A DNA stretch of 64,000 nucleotides, from positions 1 to 64,000 of the forward strand of contig CAYYGL010000002.1 in NCBI GenBank assembly GCA_964471235.1, read 5' to 3'. The notes below the pieces were generated by a model. The model saw nothing but the letters and a program-made list of their open reading frames with translations, was not told the origin of the DNA and searched no databases. Origin of the DNA: CAYYGL01 sp964471235 (GTDB lineage Bacteria; Calditrichota; Calditrichia; RBG-13-44-9; J075). Positions 1 to 8,742 of this stretch are shown here, one piece after another (position 1 is the first letter of the stretch; every line of letters begins with the position of its first letter). Both the position numbers and the translations under genes were made by a program.

Positions 1-29
1 GTGCTAATTTTTATGTCATTCCGGCTGTA

Positions 30-45
30 TCCCGCCGCGGCGGGA
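30..45. repeat. 16-bp perfect GC palindrome downstream of the suf operon
   Basis: A perfect 16-bp palindrome (arms TCCCGCCG/CGGCGGGA) lies about 70 bp past the last suf-operon stop codon and is flanked by ATTCC and GGAAT at matching distances, so it could fold as a longer imperfect hairpin. There is no T-run on either side, so I do not call it a terminator. It may be a piece of a dispersed intergenic repeat. The rest of positions 1-114 shows nothing recognisable. Confidence 0.4.
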
Positions 46-114
46 GGAATGCCGCAACGAAGTGGCTCCGTTGGAGGAATCTTCTAACATGCAATTTGTT
101 ATGCGCCCCTATGG

Positions 115-558
115 TTATCGATTTGAGAGGCACAATTCAAGCGCTTTTTCCAGGGCATGCCAGGGGAGGAGCACGCATTTGATTCGTACCGGAAATTGGA
201 AAACGCCCTGCAAAGCAGCATAATCACCCAATTGAGACAACAAATCGGGGGGGAGTTTTTGATGAAAAATATCAATGATTTGACGGGAGAGTTGTTGCAA
301 CTCCGGCAGGGATTTTGAATGAACCAGGTCGGTCATGATAGAGGCGGAGGCAATACTGATGGCACACCCCCTGCCGGTAAAGCGGATATCTTCCACAATA
401 TGGGAAGAATTGATCCGGAGCATCAATTGCACCTTGTCACCGCAGACCGGATTTTCCTCCCCGGCGGTCACCGTAGGCTCGGTTAATTCTCCATAATGAT
501 GCGGTTTCCGGTTGTGTTCCAAAATAACTTTTTGATATAATGCATCAACATCAGCCAT
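115..558 (-). CDS. Second SufU/NifU-N family Fe-S scaffold-like protein
   Basis: This 147-residue SufU-type protein is a paralogue of the one at 2041-2493. The three ligand cysteines of the family are present: C39 in NPVCGD (with D41), C65 in GRGCAIS, and C128 in RIKCVLLPWH. The stretch between C65 and C128 is as long as in Gram-positive-type SufU, which relays sulfur from SufS via a zinc site rather than acting as a classical IscU scaffold. Its start overlaps the end of the Rieske gene by 8 bp, so the two are probably translated together. It closes the suf operon. Why a second SufU sits with a Rieske protein is not known to me; a dedicated delivery or repair role is a guess. Confidence 0.88.
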   Translation of the reverse strand: MADVDALYQKVILEHNRKPHHYGELTEPTVTAGEENPVCGDKVQLMLRINSSHIVEDIRFTGRGCAISIASASIMTDLVHSKSLPELQQLSRQIIDIFHQKLPPDLLSQLGDYAALQGVFQFPVRIKCVLLPWHALEKALELCLSNR

Positions 559-865
559 CCACTTGCACCATCACCATGCCGTTTTCAACTTTTACCGGGA
601 ATGCCTTCACCGGTTCCACTGCCGGAAAACCAAGAACATCACCGTTGCGGATATCAAAGAGCGCCCCGTGACGAGGACACTCGATCCGGCAACCTTCCAC
701 CACTTCTCCTTCCGAGAGAGGCGCATCATCGTGGGAGCATTCATCCAGGATGGCGTAAAATCCATCAGCCAATTTGAAAATTACGATCTGCTCCCCATCA
801 TAGTCCATAACATGCCTATCGGTGGTGAATTCCGCCGCTTTTATCACCTGGATCCACCTGCTCAT
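551..865 (-). CDS. Rieske-type [2Fe-2S] ferredoxin
   Basis: A 104-residue stand-alone Rieske domain. The cluster motif is complete: C43-S-H45 and C63-P-R-H66 (CPRHGALFD), the two-Cys/two-His pattern. There is no signal peptide or membrane helix, so it should be a soluble electron carrier like NirD or the ferredoxin subunits of aromatic dioxygenases. A strong GGAGG lies 7 nt before the ATG at 865. It sits between the bacilliredoxin and the second SufU in the suf operon, which suggests a redox role in Fe-S assembly or repair rather than in a dioxygenase, since no oxygenase gene is nearby. Confidence 0.92.
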   Translation of the reverse strand: MSRWIQVIKAAEFTTDRHVMDYDGEQIVIFKLADGFYAILDECSHDDAPLSEGEVVEGCRIECPRHGALFDIRNGDVLGFPAVEPVKAFPVKVENGMVMVQVDG

Positions 866-919
866 CGGTAAACCTCCGGTATTTCGCAGAATTGTGGAGA
901 AATGAAAACAGCGGAACGT

Positions 920-1459
920 TTACCCGTTAAAGCGGGGAATTTTGGACCCGCAGGAGCGGGCATGTACCACCCGGGCATAATCTTCCGGACTGATGGAAGG
1001 TCCCGGTTTACTGCAAAATTCATCGAACACATAGGTTAAAATTTTGGCAATTTCACCGGGAGAGCGCCCTTCAATATGCATTCGGGGAAGCATGAACAAG
1101 ACTTCACCGTTTTTCAACAGTGCCATCGAGGGGGAAGAGGGTGGAAACTGGCTCAGGTATTTTTCCCGGGCATGCTGCGTGGCAGCCTTTTCCTGCCCGG
1201 CAAATACGGTGACCAGGCGGTCCGGGATGACGGAATGCTGCAATGCCTCACAGACGCCGGGGCGGGCGCTGCCGGCAGCACATCCGCAGACTGAGTTAAT
1301 CACCAACAATACTACTTGACCATCTTTTACCCCAAGGGCTTTATCGACATCCTCCGGCGTTAGCAGTTCACTAAAACCGACCGCTAAAAGTTCATCCCGC
1401 ATCGGTTGGACTGCTACCGGATCATAATTCGGTTGTTGCCAGATGGGAATTTGTGACAT
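920..1459 (-). CDS. BrxA/BrxB-family bacilliredoxin (YphP/YqiW type)
   Basis: This 179-residue protein belongs to the thioredoxin-fold YphP/YqiW family, recognised by the CGC active site (C58-G-C60 in NSVCGCAAGSARP) and the conserved ARPGV segment after it. Family members reduce mixed disulfides between bacillithiol and proteins. It is longer than Bacillus homologues (about 145 residues) because of a C-terminal tail of about 35 residues that carries an extra cysteine. The start has a GGAG 8 nt upstream. It lies in the suf operon, 204 bp after sufT, which fits a role in keeping thiols of the Fe-S machinery reduced. Whether this organism makes bacillithiol cannot be read from the window. Confidence 0.88.
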   Translation of the reverse strand: MSQIPIWQQPNYDPVAVQPMRDELLAVGFSELLTPEDVDKALGVKDGQVVLLVINSVCGCAAGSARPGVCEALQHSVIPDRLVTVFAGQEKAATQHAREKYLSQFPPSSPSMALLKNGEVLFMLPRMHIEGRSPGEIAKILTYVFDEFCSKPGPSISPEDYARVVHARSCGSKIPRFNG

Positions 1460-1663
1460 AATCTACTCCACTTTGGTTTAGGTTATCCGTACTCTTTGTA
1501 TCGCGTTTTTTTGTTTACCCACCAAACACATAAAAATATGCCAAGAGATTCCGGTATTTCCAGAAAGGGGAAAACCGGAATGACAGAAACCCGGGCAACA
1601 CAAATTCTATCCTCTTCTCTATTCCCGGGTACCACCGGTAATTCTGAACACTTGCTGGTAAAA

Positions 1664-1987
1664 TTACATAAATCCCAGTTCCAATTTTGCGGTATCGCTC
1701 ATCATTTCCATATTCCAGGGGGGATCCCACACCACTTCCACTTTTACATCCTTCACCCCTTCCACGGCGCGCACCTTGGCTTCCACTTCTCCGGGTAAAC
1801 TACCGGCAACCGGGCATGCCGGGGAGGTTAAGGTCATTCGAATGTAAACTTCATTATTCTCATCGATATGAATATCGTAAATCAACCCCAGTTCATAGAT
1901 ATCAATCGGAATTTCCGGGTCATAACATTTTTTTAAGGCAGCAATAATTTCGCCTCTTAATTTTGCTTTATCAGCCGGTTCGCTCAT
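1664..1987 (-). CDS. sufT: SufT / MIP18-family Fe-S assembly protein (DUF59)
   Basis: A 107-residue MIP18-family protein. It has the signature DPEIPIDIYELGLIY, the LTSPACP motif with its single conserved cysteine, and the conserved WDPPWNMEMMSD near the C-terminus. SufT-type proteins help to mature or deliver Fe-S clusters. I place the start at the ATG at 1987, with GAGGATAAG just upstream. An upstream in-frame start at 2113 would run into sufU and has no family support. The gene follows sufU by 53 bp in the suf operon. Confidence 0.9.
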   Translation of the reverse strand: MSEPADKAKLRGEIIAALKKCYDPEIPIDIYELGLIYDIHIDENNEVYIRMTLTSPACPVAGSLPGEVEAKVRAVEGVKDVKVEVVWDPPWNMEMMSDTAKLELGFM

Positions 1988-2040
1988 GTTCTTATCCTCA
2001 CGATTCCTGTCGGTTAACTCCACCCCTGCATTCCTTGAAA

Positions 2041-2493
2041 TTATTCGGTGGAAATCGTTTCTTCCTTGTTTCGCAACGCTGCCAACATAGTGTGCCAGGG
2101 CAAGCTGGCGCATTTAATGCGGGTGGGAAATTCCCGCACCCCGGCGAACACCACCATCTTATCAAATTCTTCAAAGTTTTCTTCCGAATTGGACGGTTGG
2201 GTAACCATTTTCTGAAATTTCTGGAACATTTCCTCTGCCTCGGCAACCGTCTTTCCTTTCAACAGGGTGGTCATGACCGAAGCGGAAGCCTTGGAAATGG
2301 CACAGCCGTTTCCGGTAAAACGAACTTCTTTAATTAATCCGTCTTCCACCAACAAATAAATTTTCACCCGGTCGCCACAGAGCGGATTATACCCCTCCGA
2401 GCAGTGGTTACAAGTTGGTAACTCACCGTAGTTTTTCGGATTTTTGTTATGGTCTAAAATGATTTCCTGGTAAAGTTCTCTTAACTCATCCAT
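2041..2493 (-). CDS. sufU: SufU sulfur-relay/scaffold protein
   Basis: A 150-residue SufU. C39 (NPLCGD, with D41), C64 (GNGCAIS) and C128 (RIKCASLPWH) are the three conserved ligand cysteines. The long helical insert between C64 and C128 is typical of SufU rather than IscU. In the SUF system SufU accepts persulfide sulfur from SufS and passes it to SufBCD. The start codon overlaps the sufS stop by one base, the tight coupling expected for partner proteins. Confidence 0.95.
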   Translation of the reverse strand: MDELRELYQEIILDHNKNPKNYGELPTCNHCSEGYNPLCGDRVKIYLLVEDGLIKEVRFTGNGCAISKASASVMTTLLKGKTVAEAEEMFQKFQKMVTQPSNSEENFEEFDKMVVFAGVREFPTRIKCASLPWHTMLAALRNKEETISTE

Positions 2494-3707
2494 CAGCTAA
2501 ATACCTTGCTTATGTTATGTAGGCCTCGAATCAGCGCATCGAAATCTTCTTGCTTATTGTAAACGGCAATGGATGCCCGGGAGGTTGCCGCTACTCCAAA
2601 ATGGTCCATTACCGGCTGGGTGCAATGATGACCGGTGCGAATGGCGATTCCCTCCCGGTCCAAAAAGGTACCGATATCATGAGGGTGAACCCCTTCCATC
2701 ACAAAGGATATCACCCCGGCTTTCTCGGTTGCCGTGCCGATCAGGCGAATTTGCCTCATTTCCGACAATGCCGCACTGCCATATCTTAACAACCTGGCTT
2801 CATGTTCTCCAATAAACTCAAATCCTATTTGCTGCACATATTCTAACGCCACAGCCATCCCAATTGCTCCGGCAATGTTGGGTGTTCCGGCTTCAAACTT
2901 GTAGGGAAGGTCGTTATAGGTGGTCTTTTCGAAGGTGACCGAACGAATCATATCACCTCCCCCGCGATAAGGCGGCATGGCCTCTAAAAGTGACTCTCTG
3001 GCATAGAGAACGCCAATGCCGGTCGGTCCGAAAATTTTATGACCGGAAAAGACAAAAAAGTCACAATCCAACGCCTGCACATCAATTGGCTGATGTGCCA
3101 CAACCTGTGCCCCGTCAATTAACACCGGCACATCATGCTCATGGGCAATATCAATGATCTCCTTCACCGGGTTTACGGTGCCCAGGGAGTTGGAAACATA
3201 TACCATTGAGACCAGCCGGGTGTTATCGGAAAACATCTTCCGGTAATTATCCAGCATCAATTCGCCATCATCGGTGATGGGAACAACACGCAGTTTCGCG
3301 CCGGTCTGTTCACACAACAACTGCCAGGGTACGATGTTGGAATGATGCTCCATCTCGGAGATAATGATTTCATCCCCCTCCCGGATAATCCCCCTGCCAT
3401 AGGAAGCGGCTATCAGGTTGATGCCATCGGTGGTGCCGTAAGTAAACACAATTTCCTGCACGGAAGCGGCGTTCAGGAATTGACGAACCGTTTCCCGGGC
3501 GGCTTCGTACTTTTGAGTCGCTAACTCGCTGAGGTAATAAACACCCCGATGAATATTGGCATTCTCCGCTTCATAATACTGCCGGATGGCGTCGATGACT
3601 ACCTGCGGTTTTTGAGTTGAAGCGGCATTGTCCAGAAATACCAGCGATTTTCCGTACACCGGCTGCTGTAAAATCGGGAAATCCGCTTTGATTTTATCCA
3701 CATCCAC
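2493..3707 (-). CDS. sufS: SufS cysteine desulfurase
   Basis: A 404-residue group II cysteine desulfurase (PLP, fold type I) that converts cysteine to alanine and a protein persulfide for Fe-S assembly. The PLP-binding lysine is K224 in FSGHKIFGPTG, preceded by the conserved LIDGAQ. The persulfide-forming cysteine is C362 in RTGHHCTQPVM. Length and motif order match the SufS/CsdA group. It is followed without a gap by sufU and lies 207 bp after sufD. That spacer holds only a short palindrome (CATCACTTGTGATG near 3781). Confidence 0.97.
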   Translation of the reverse strand: MDVDKIKADFPILQQPVYGKSLVFLDNAASTQKPQVVIDAIRQYYEAENANIHRGVYYLSELATQKYEAARETVRQFLNAASVQEIVFTYGTTDGINLIAASYGRGIIREGDEIIISEMEHHSNIVPWQLLCEQTGAKLRVVPITDDGELMLDNYRKMFSDNTRLVSMVYVSNSLGTVNPVKEIIDIAHEHDVPVLIDGAQVVAHQPIDVQALDCDFFVFSGHKIFGPTGIGVLYARESLLEAMPPYRGGGDMIRSVTFEKTTYNDLPYKFEAGTPNIAGAIGMAVALEYVQQIGFEFIGEHEARLLRYGSAALSEMRQIRLIGTATEKAGVISFVMEGVHPHDIGTFLDREGIAIRTGHHCTQPVMDHFGVAATSRASIAVYNKQEDFDALIRGLHNISKVFS

Positions 3708-3914
3708 TTACCCACTCCTCCGGAAAAATGGAATAAGCCATAAAATAGCGTAACTTAATTCCGGATTTGTCATTTTTTCCCATCACTTGTGATGATTCAG
3801 CTATATGCCCATTTTTCTTCGTTCCGGCTTTTCCGGTGTTTCTTGTAGAAAATTCCGCTATTCAAATAAAACACCAACCATGCAGGTAAAGCTGAATCGT
3901 TACCCTCTCTTAAA

Positions 3915-5249
3915 CTATATTTGTTGAAACCGTTCTGCCAGTTCATTTTCCAATTGTTCTTTAACGGTTTCAATGGCTATTTTTTCAAAAATATCGCTGG
4001 CAAATGCTTGTTGCAAAATGGAATAAGCCTTTTCCTCGGGAATGCCGCGACTGCGCAGGTAGAAGAGAGCATCTTCATCCAATTGCCCTACTGTTGCCCC
4101 GTGGCTACACTTCACATCATCGGCATAGATTTCCAATTCCGGTTTGCTGTTCACCGTGGCATCATCCGAGAGCAACAATGCCTTGTTGGATTGGTAAGCA
4201 TTTGTCTTCTGGGCATCCGGTCTTACAAACACCTTGCCGTTAAACACCCCGGTAGCTTTCCCGCCCAAAATCCCCCGGTAAGTCTCATTGCTTTCACAAT
4301 TCGGTTTGGCGTGATCAATCAAGGTATGATTATCGATGTGTTGTTTATCGGTTCCCATGTAAAACCCGAATAAATGAGTCTCACATCGCTCATCGTCTAA
4401 CACCACGTTAGTATTCTTTCTCACCAGCGCCCCGCCCAGGTCAATGTTGATATTGGTATAAACGCTGCGAGCGGTTTGCTCCACCTGCAATGTCGAAATA
4501 TGATACCCCCTCAGACTTTCCTTTTGAATCCTGACATGCTCGACCTCTGCATCCTGCGCCAATACCATCTCGGTTACCACATTGTTCAAATAAACCGCTG
4601 TGTCATCAAGGGAATGATAACTTTCGATGAGGTGGATACGGCTGTTTTTGCCGGCAACGATCAAATTCCGCGGGGAATTCAGGGAGGGCGCCAATGCCGG
4701 AATCGAGAGATAAAGGAGATGAACCGGTTTTTCAACCGAGATGTCATCCGGTATGTAGAGATAGGCACCATCTAACGCAAAAGCAGTATTTAACGCAGTA
4801 AAAGCCTGTTGTTGAAAGTCTGCATACTTTGCCAGGTGCCTCAACACCGTTGGTTCATTTTTTTCCAGGGCGTCTTTTAATCCCCCGGCAAAAACCCCTT
4901 CGATTTCCGGAGTAAAGGTGGAAAAAGCCGATGAGAAAACCCCGTTTATGTACACCAGGATACGGTCTTCCAAACCGGGAAAGGCAAATTGCTGCACCTG
5001 ATTACGACTGACCTTGCCGACACCATCCGTAAACTGAAACTTATGCTTCAGAATGGGGGTCACCCGGGTGTATTTCCACTCCTCGTTTTTTCTATCCGGA
5101 AACCCAAGCTCGGCAAATTGCGAGATAGCAGCCCGGCGAACCCGGTGAAAAGGTTCTTGCTGTTGACCGTTGAGACGTTTTTCAAAGTCCTCAAAATATT
5201 TTACATACCACTCTTTGGTTTCTTTTATTTCCTGCTGACGTGTATTCAT
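3915..5249 (-). CDS. sufD: SufD, Fe-S assembly scaffold subunit
   Basis: A 444-residue SufB/SufD-family protein. The C-terminal half carries the beta-helix core with typical SufD segments such as HLFGFYMGTDKQHIDNH, NETYRGILGGKATGVFNGKV and CSHGATVGQLDEDALFYL. SufD partners SufB and the SufC ATPase in the SufBC2D complex, where clusters are built. The N-terminal segment contains RKNEEWKYT, a well-conserved SufD start region. Gene order sufB-sufC-sufD-sufS is the classical one. Confidence 0.95.
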   Translation of the reverse strand: MNTRQQEIKETKEWYVKYFEDFEKRLNGQQQEPFHRVRRAAISQFAELGFPDRKNEEWKYTRVTPILKHKFQFTDGVGKVSRNQVQQFAFPGLEDRILVYINGVFSSAFSTFTPEIEGVFAGGLKDALEKNEPTVLRHLAKYADFQQQAFTALNTAFALDGAYLYIPDDISVEKPVHLLYLSIPALAPSLNSPRNLIVAGKNSRIHLIESYHSLDDTAVYLNNVVTEMVLAQDAEVEHVRIQKESLRGYHISTLQVEQTARSVYTNINIDLGGALVRKNTNVVLDDERCETHLFGFYMGTDKQHIDNHTLIDHAKPNCESNETYRGILGGKATGVFNGKVFVRPDAQKTNAYQSNKALLLSDDATVNSKPELEIYADDVKCSHGATVGQLDEDALFYLRSRGIPEEKAYSILQQAFASDIFEKIAIETVKEQLENELAERFQQI

Positions 5250-5260
5250 GGTTTCCTTTT

Positions 5261-5274
5261 GGTTCTATCTATAA
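5261..5274. repeat. 14-bp exact repeat in the sufD leader (copy 1)
   Basis: GGTTCTATCTATAA occurs here, just upstream of the sufD start, and again at 6166-6179, just upstream of the sufC start. Both are in spacers inside the suf operon. No function is evident. It could be a remnant of one inserted or duplicated element. Confidence 0.35.
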
Positions 5275-5365
5275 TTTTCAGGATTGATGATTTTCTTTCC
5301 AAATTCATCCACTGTCCTACTAATGACTATCCTACTAATTATTGCCCACTGAAGACTGGTCTCCC

Positions 5366-6130
5366 CTACTCACTACTCACTGCCGCCCGTTCCTTCTCAA
5401 TCCAGTCGTAGCCATATTCTTCCAGGTGAAGCGCCAAATCTTTGTCTCCGGATTCGACAATCCGCCCGTCGGCGAACACGTGAACCACATCCGGCACAAT
5501 GTAATTGAGCAGCCGTTGGTAATGGGTGATGACGATAAATGCCCGCTGGCTGTCTCGCATGGCATTGACGCCGTTAGCAACAATTCTCAGGGCGTCAATA
5601 TCCAAACCGGAATCGGTTTCATCCATGATGGCTAATTTCGGTTCCAGCACCGCCATCTGGAAAATTTCGTTGCGCTTTTTTTCTCCGCCGGAGAACCCCT
5701 CGTTTATCGAACGGCTCAGGAGTTTCTCATCCATGTTTACCAATTTCATCTTTTCTTTGATCAACTGCAAAAATTCAACCGCATCTACTTTTTCTTCTCC
5801 CCGGTATTCCCGAATCTCATTTAAAGCGGTTTTTAGAAAATTCGCATTGCTAACCCCGGGAATTTCCACCGGGTATTGAAATGCCAGGAATAGACCTTCC
5901 CGTGCTCGATCTTCCGGGGGCATCTCCAGCAAGTTTTTCCCTTCAAACCAGATTTCCCCGGAATCCACCTGGTACTCTTCTCTTCCGGCTAACACATTCG
6001 CCAGAGTGCTCTTTCCGGAGCCGTTGGGCCCCATAATGGCATGCACTTCCCCGGGCTTTACTTCCAGGTTCACGCCCTTTAATATTTGATTTCCTTCTAC
6101 CGATACTTTTAAATCTTTAATGCGTAACAT
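5366..6130 (-). CDS. sufC: SufC, ABC-type ATPase of the SUF complex
   Basis: A 254-residue ABC ATPase. Walker A is GPNGSGKST at residues 34-42. The SufC-specific signature [14 protein letters not shown] and the Walker B segment [17 protein letters not shown] follow. The KRNE after the ABC signature and the DETDSGLD sequence separate SufC from transporter ATPases. It powers the SufBC2D scaffold in the cytoplasm. It lies between sufB and sufD, with 271 bp before it and 116 bp after it. Confidence 0.97.
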   Translation of the reverse strand: MLRIKDLKVSVEGNQILKGVNLEVKPGEVHAIMGPNGSGKSTLANVLAGREEYQVDSGEIWFEGKNLLEMPPEDRAREGLFLAFQYPVEIPGVSNANFLKTALNEIREYRGEEKVDAVEFLQLIKEKMKLVNMDEKLLSRSINEGFSGGEKKRNEIFQMAVLEPKLAIMDETDSGLDIDALRIVANGVNAMRDSQRAFIVITHYQRLLNYIVPDVVHVFADGRIVESGDKDLALHLEEYGYDWIEKERAAVSSE

Positions 6131-6165
6131 AGCTTTCCTTCAAGTGTTGTGGTGAAAAAATTTCT

Positions 6166-6179
6166 GGTTCTATCTATAA
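6166..6179. repeat. 14-bp exact repeat in the sufC leader (copy 2)
   Basis: Second exact copy of GGTTCTATCTATAA (first at 5261-5274), again shortly upstream of a suf start codon. Confidence 0.35.
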
Positions 6180-6268
6180 GTTCTGCTCAGACCATTTCTA
6201 TTCCTATTCCCGAACAAACAATCCTTCCTTATACCCTATCCCATTCCCTTTTTTCGTTGGGGCGGTGC

Positions 6269-6333
6269 GGGGCGAAGGTGATAAACCACCGTGCCATCCA
6301 ATCGCCTGTTCAGAGAGGCGACCCCTTCGCCCC
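6269..6333. repeat. 65-bp nested inverted repeat in the sufB-sufC spacer
   Basis: The outer arms GGGGCGAAGG (6269-6278) and CCTTCGCCCC (6324-6333) are perfect 10-bp complements. Inside them TCGCCT/AGGCGA (6302-6321) forms a second hairpin. In the suf mRNA this would make a stable structure between sufB and sufC. It could alter the relative output of the two genes by processing or attenuation, or be a dispersed repeat. There is no T-run, so it is not a simple terminator. Confidence 0.55.
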
Positions 6334-6401
6334 TCCACGCCTAACCCCATTTTTCCCTTTTAAACGATAACAAGAGGAAAAATCGGTTCACACGTTAAGT
6401 G

Positions 6402-7847
6402 TTAACCCACACTGCCTTCCAGACTGATTGCCAGCAATTTTTGTGCTTCCACGGCAAATTCCATGGGCAATTCTTTAAACACTTCCTTACAATATCCGTT
6501 AACAATTAGCCCGATGGCGTCTTCGGTATCAATTCCTCGCTGGTTGCAGTAAAAAATTTGGTCTTCGCCAATTTTGGAGGTGGTGGCTTCGTGTTCCACC
6601 TGGGCGGTCGGGTCGGCAATTTCCAGATACGGAAAGGTATGTGCCCCACATTTATCGCCAATCAGCAATGAATCACATTGGGAAAAATTACGAGCGTTGG
6701 TGGCGCCTTTCAGCACTTTCACCAGCCCCCGGTAGGAGTTGTTGCTGCGCCCGGCGGAAATCCCTTTGGAGATGATGGTGCTGCGGGTATTCTTTCCCAC
6801 GTGAATCATCTTGGTGCCGGTATCCGCCTGCTGAAAATTATTGGTCACGGCAACGGAGTAAAATTCGCCCACCGAGTTATCGCCCTTTAAAATTACACTG
6901 GGATATTTCCAGGTGATTGCCGATCCGGTTTCTACCTGGGTCCAACTGATTTTGGAATTTTCGTCCAGGCAAATCCCGCGCTTGGTGACAAAGTTGTAGA
7001 TGCCGCCCCTGCCTTCTTCATCCCCGGGATACCAGTTCTGCACGGTAGAATATTTGACTTCCGCATTCTTATGAGCAACAATTTCCACCACCGCGGCATG
7101 AAGCTGGTTTTCATCCCGCATCGGCGCGGTGCAGCCTTCCAGATAGCTGACATAAGCGCCCTCATCGGCAATAATCAAGGTACGTTCGAACTGCCCGGTG
7201 TTCGCCGCGTTGATACGGAAATAAGTGGACAATTCCATGGGGCAGCGAACTCCCGGCGGAATGTAGCAAAAAGAGCCGTCGCTAAACACAGCGGAATTTA
7301 AAGCGGCAAAAAAGTTATCCCCCGGCGGCACCACACTGCCCAGGTATTTCTTTACCAAATCCGGATGGTTTTGCACCGCCTCGGAAAACGAACAAAAAAT
7401 AATTCCCAGTTCCGACAATTCTTCTTTAAAGGTAGTTGCAACCGAAACGCTATCCATTACCGCATCTACCGCCACCCCGGTTAAACGTTTCTGCTCCTCC
7501 AGGGAAATGCCCAATTTATTGAATGTTTCAATCAGTTTGGGGTCAACTTCATCCAGGCTTTCCGGCTTTTTCTCCTGCCTGGGTGCGGCAAAATAATAAG
7601 CATCCTGGTAATCGATCGGGGGATATTCCACATGCGACCAGTGGGGCTCTTCCATCTTTAACCAGTGACGATACGCCTTTAAACGCCACTCCAGAAGCCA
7701 CTCCGGTTCATTTTTCTTCATCGAAATGAACCGGATAACGTCTTCATTAAGCCCTTTCGGGGCGGTTTCGGTTTCTATATCGGTGGTAAACCCCCATTTA
7801 TATTCGCTTTTGATATGCTGCTGAATGGTTTCTTGTTCTGTGCTCAT
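6402..7847 (-). CDS. sufB: SufB, Fe-S assembly scaffold subunit
   Basis: A 481-residue SufB, the main scaffold on which Fe-S clusters form. Very conserved family segments are visible: [19 protein letters not shown] in the N-terminal part, GTVVPPGDN-like [27 protein letters not shown], and [20 protein letters not shown]. The C-terminal [20 protein letters not shown] contains a conserved cysteine and acidic residues. It is the first structural gene after the regulator, 39 bp downstream of it. Confidence 0.97.
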   Translation of the reverse strand: MSTEQETIQQHIKSEYKWGFTTDIETETAPKGLNEDVIRFISMKKNEPEWLLEWRLKAYRHWLKMEEPHWSHVEYPPIDYQDAYYFAAPRQEKKPESLDEVDPKLIETFNKLGISLEEQKRLTGVAVDAVMDSVSVATTFKEELSELGIIFCSFSEAVQNHPDLVKKYLGSVVPPGDNFFAALNSAVFSDGSFCYIPPGVRCPMELSTYFRINAANTGQFERTLIIADEGAYVSYLEGCTAPMRDENQLHAAVVEIVAHKNAEVKYSTVQNWYPGDEEGRGGIYNFVTKRGICLDENSKISWTQVETGSAITWKYPSVILKGDNSVGEFYSVAVTNNFQQADTGTKMIHVGKNTRSTIISKGISAGRSNNSYRGLVKVLKGATNARNFSQCDSLLIGDKCGAHTFPYLEIADPTAQVEHEATTSKIGEDQIFYCNQRGIDTEDAIGLIVNGYCKEVFKELPMEFAVEAQKLLAISLEGSVG

Positions 7848-7886
7848 CTAACACCTCTTTCGTGGTTGGTTATACGTCCCCGAAAA

Positions 7887-8363
7887 CTAAGAAGTAAATT
7901 TTCCCGGAAAAGAAGATTCGCTATCGGCGACCGTTTCCGTTGACATTGTAATGGTATTTTGCTGTAAATCTTTTATGGAAATGGTGTTAAAAAACTGAAT
8001 CAATTTCAGTTGGATGGTCTCCATGGGATTTCGAATGTTGCAAAAATTTAATTGTTCGCAGGTACAATTTTCCGCATCAACAGCGCACCCAACCACCCGG
8101 AGCGGTCCTTCCACCGCACTGATTACATCGATGACCACAATGCGTTCCGCCGGGATCGCCAACTGGTACCCGCCCTTCACCCCCTGAACGGAATTGACAA
8201 AGCCCCCCCGGGTCAGACTTTGAAGCACTTTTCCACCGATTTCCTGAGGAATGTTAAAAATTTCCGACAACTCCCGGGCGGTGGTCAACTCCCCTTCTTC
8301 CCGGTCTGCCATATACAAGAGGGAAATCAGGGCATACTCAACTTTTTTGCTGATTTTAAACAT
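7887..8363 (-). CDS. Rrf2-family regulator of the suf operon
   Basis: An Rrf2-family winged-helix regulator (158 residues from the ATG at 8363). The N-terminus MFKISKKVEYALISLLYMA is canonical for the family, which is why I prefer this start. An in-frame ATG at 8396 would add 11 residues. The recognition region reads GGFVNSVQGVKGGYQLA. Four cysteines in the segment VGCAVDAENCTCEQLNFC are suited to hold an Fe-S cluster, as in IscR/SufR. Being first in the suf operon, just after a matching palindrome, it is probably an autorepressor that senses Fe-S status. Confidence 0.9.
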   Translation of the reverse strand: MFKISKKVEYALISLLYMADREEGELTTARELSEIFNIPQEIGGKVLQSLTRGGFVNSVQGVKGGYQLAIPAERIVVIDVISAVEGPLRVVGCAVDAENCTCEQLNFCNIRNPMETIQLKLIQFFNTISIKDLQQNTITMSTETVADSESSFPGKFTS

Positions 8364-8411
8364 TTTTTGCTTGCCAGGTTGTTTTGCGAAACCCATCCCA
8401 ATTTTTTAAAC

Positions 8412-8428
8412 CCGACTAATTTTGTCGG
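8412..8428 (-). promoter_or_regulatory. IscR type-I-like operator before rrf2-suf
   Basis: The palindrome CCGAC-N7-GTCGG lies between the promoter and the regulator gene. Written on the plus strand, it fits 16 of 17 positions of the remembered IscR type I core YYGACTRWWWYAGTCRR. It starts a few bases downstream of the predicted transcription start, a position where a bound Rrf2 protein would block transcription. Binding by the adjacent Rrf2 protein is inferred. Confidence 0.7.
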
Positions 8429-8444
8429 ATTTTGATGGCGAGAG

Positions 8445-8473
8445 AATATAAGCGTTTCGGAAACCGTTGTCAA
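8445..8473 (-). promoter_or_regulatory. Sigma-70-type promoter of the suf operon
   Basis: On the minus strand the -35 box TTGACA (8468-8473) is separated by exactly 17 bp from the -10 box TATATT (8445-8450). This is a near-consensus housekeeping promoter pointing into rrf2-sufBCDSUT. The predicted start falls near 8437-8439, just before the operator palindrome. Confidence 0.75.
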
Positions 8474-8683
8474 TACTCAAGTTGAATTTTTTCCGACTGC
8501 CACGGGAAGTGGGGCGAGTACCGAATGAACATCTGAGGTGTGAAACGTGGAAAGAGAATATTCAAATGCGTATTGCACTTCCTCTTTTACCCCTTTTTAG
8601 CAGAAAACGAATCACTGAACGCTATCTCCCCCCTGACACTAAAATCCGGACGATTTTATTCCCGCCTGCTCCCCCGGAGATTT

Positions 8684-8701
8684 GCTCACAGGAATGTGAG
8701 C
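8684..8701. other. Short perfect stem-loop past the glycosyltransferase operon
   Basis: GCTCACA-GGAA-TGTGAGC is a 7-bp stem with a tetraloop about 40 bp after the stop of the gene ending at 8743. Neither side has a convincing T-run, so a termination role is possible but unproven. The rest of the spacer 8474-8742 shows nothing else. Confidence 0.35.
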
Positions 8702-8742
8702 GATTTTATCGGAATGCCTGCTGCCACTGTCAACGGCAATGG

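Noticed and set aside
8684..8701. Terminator call for the 7-bp stem-loop
   Set aside because: The stem lacks a T-run on either strand, so it is listed only as a stem-loop.
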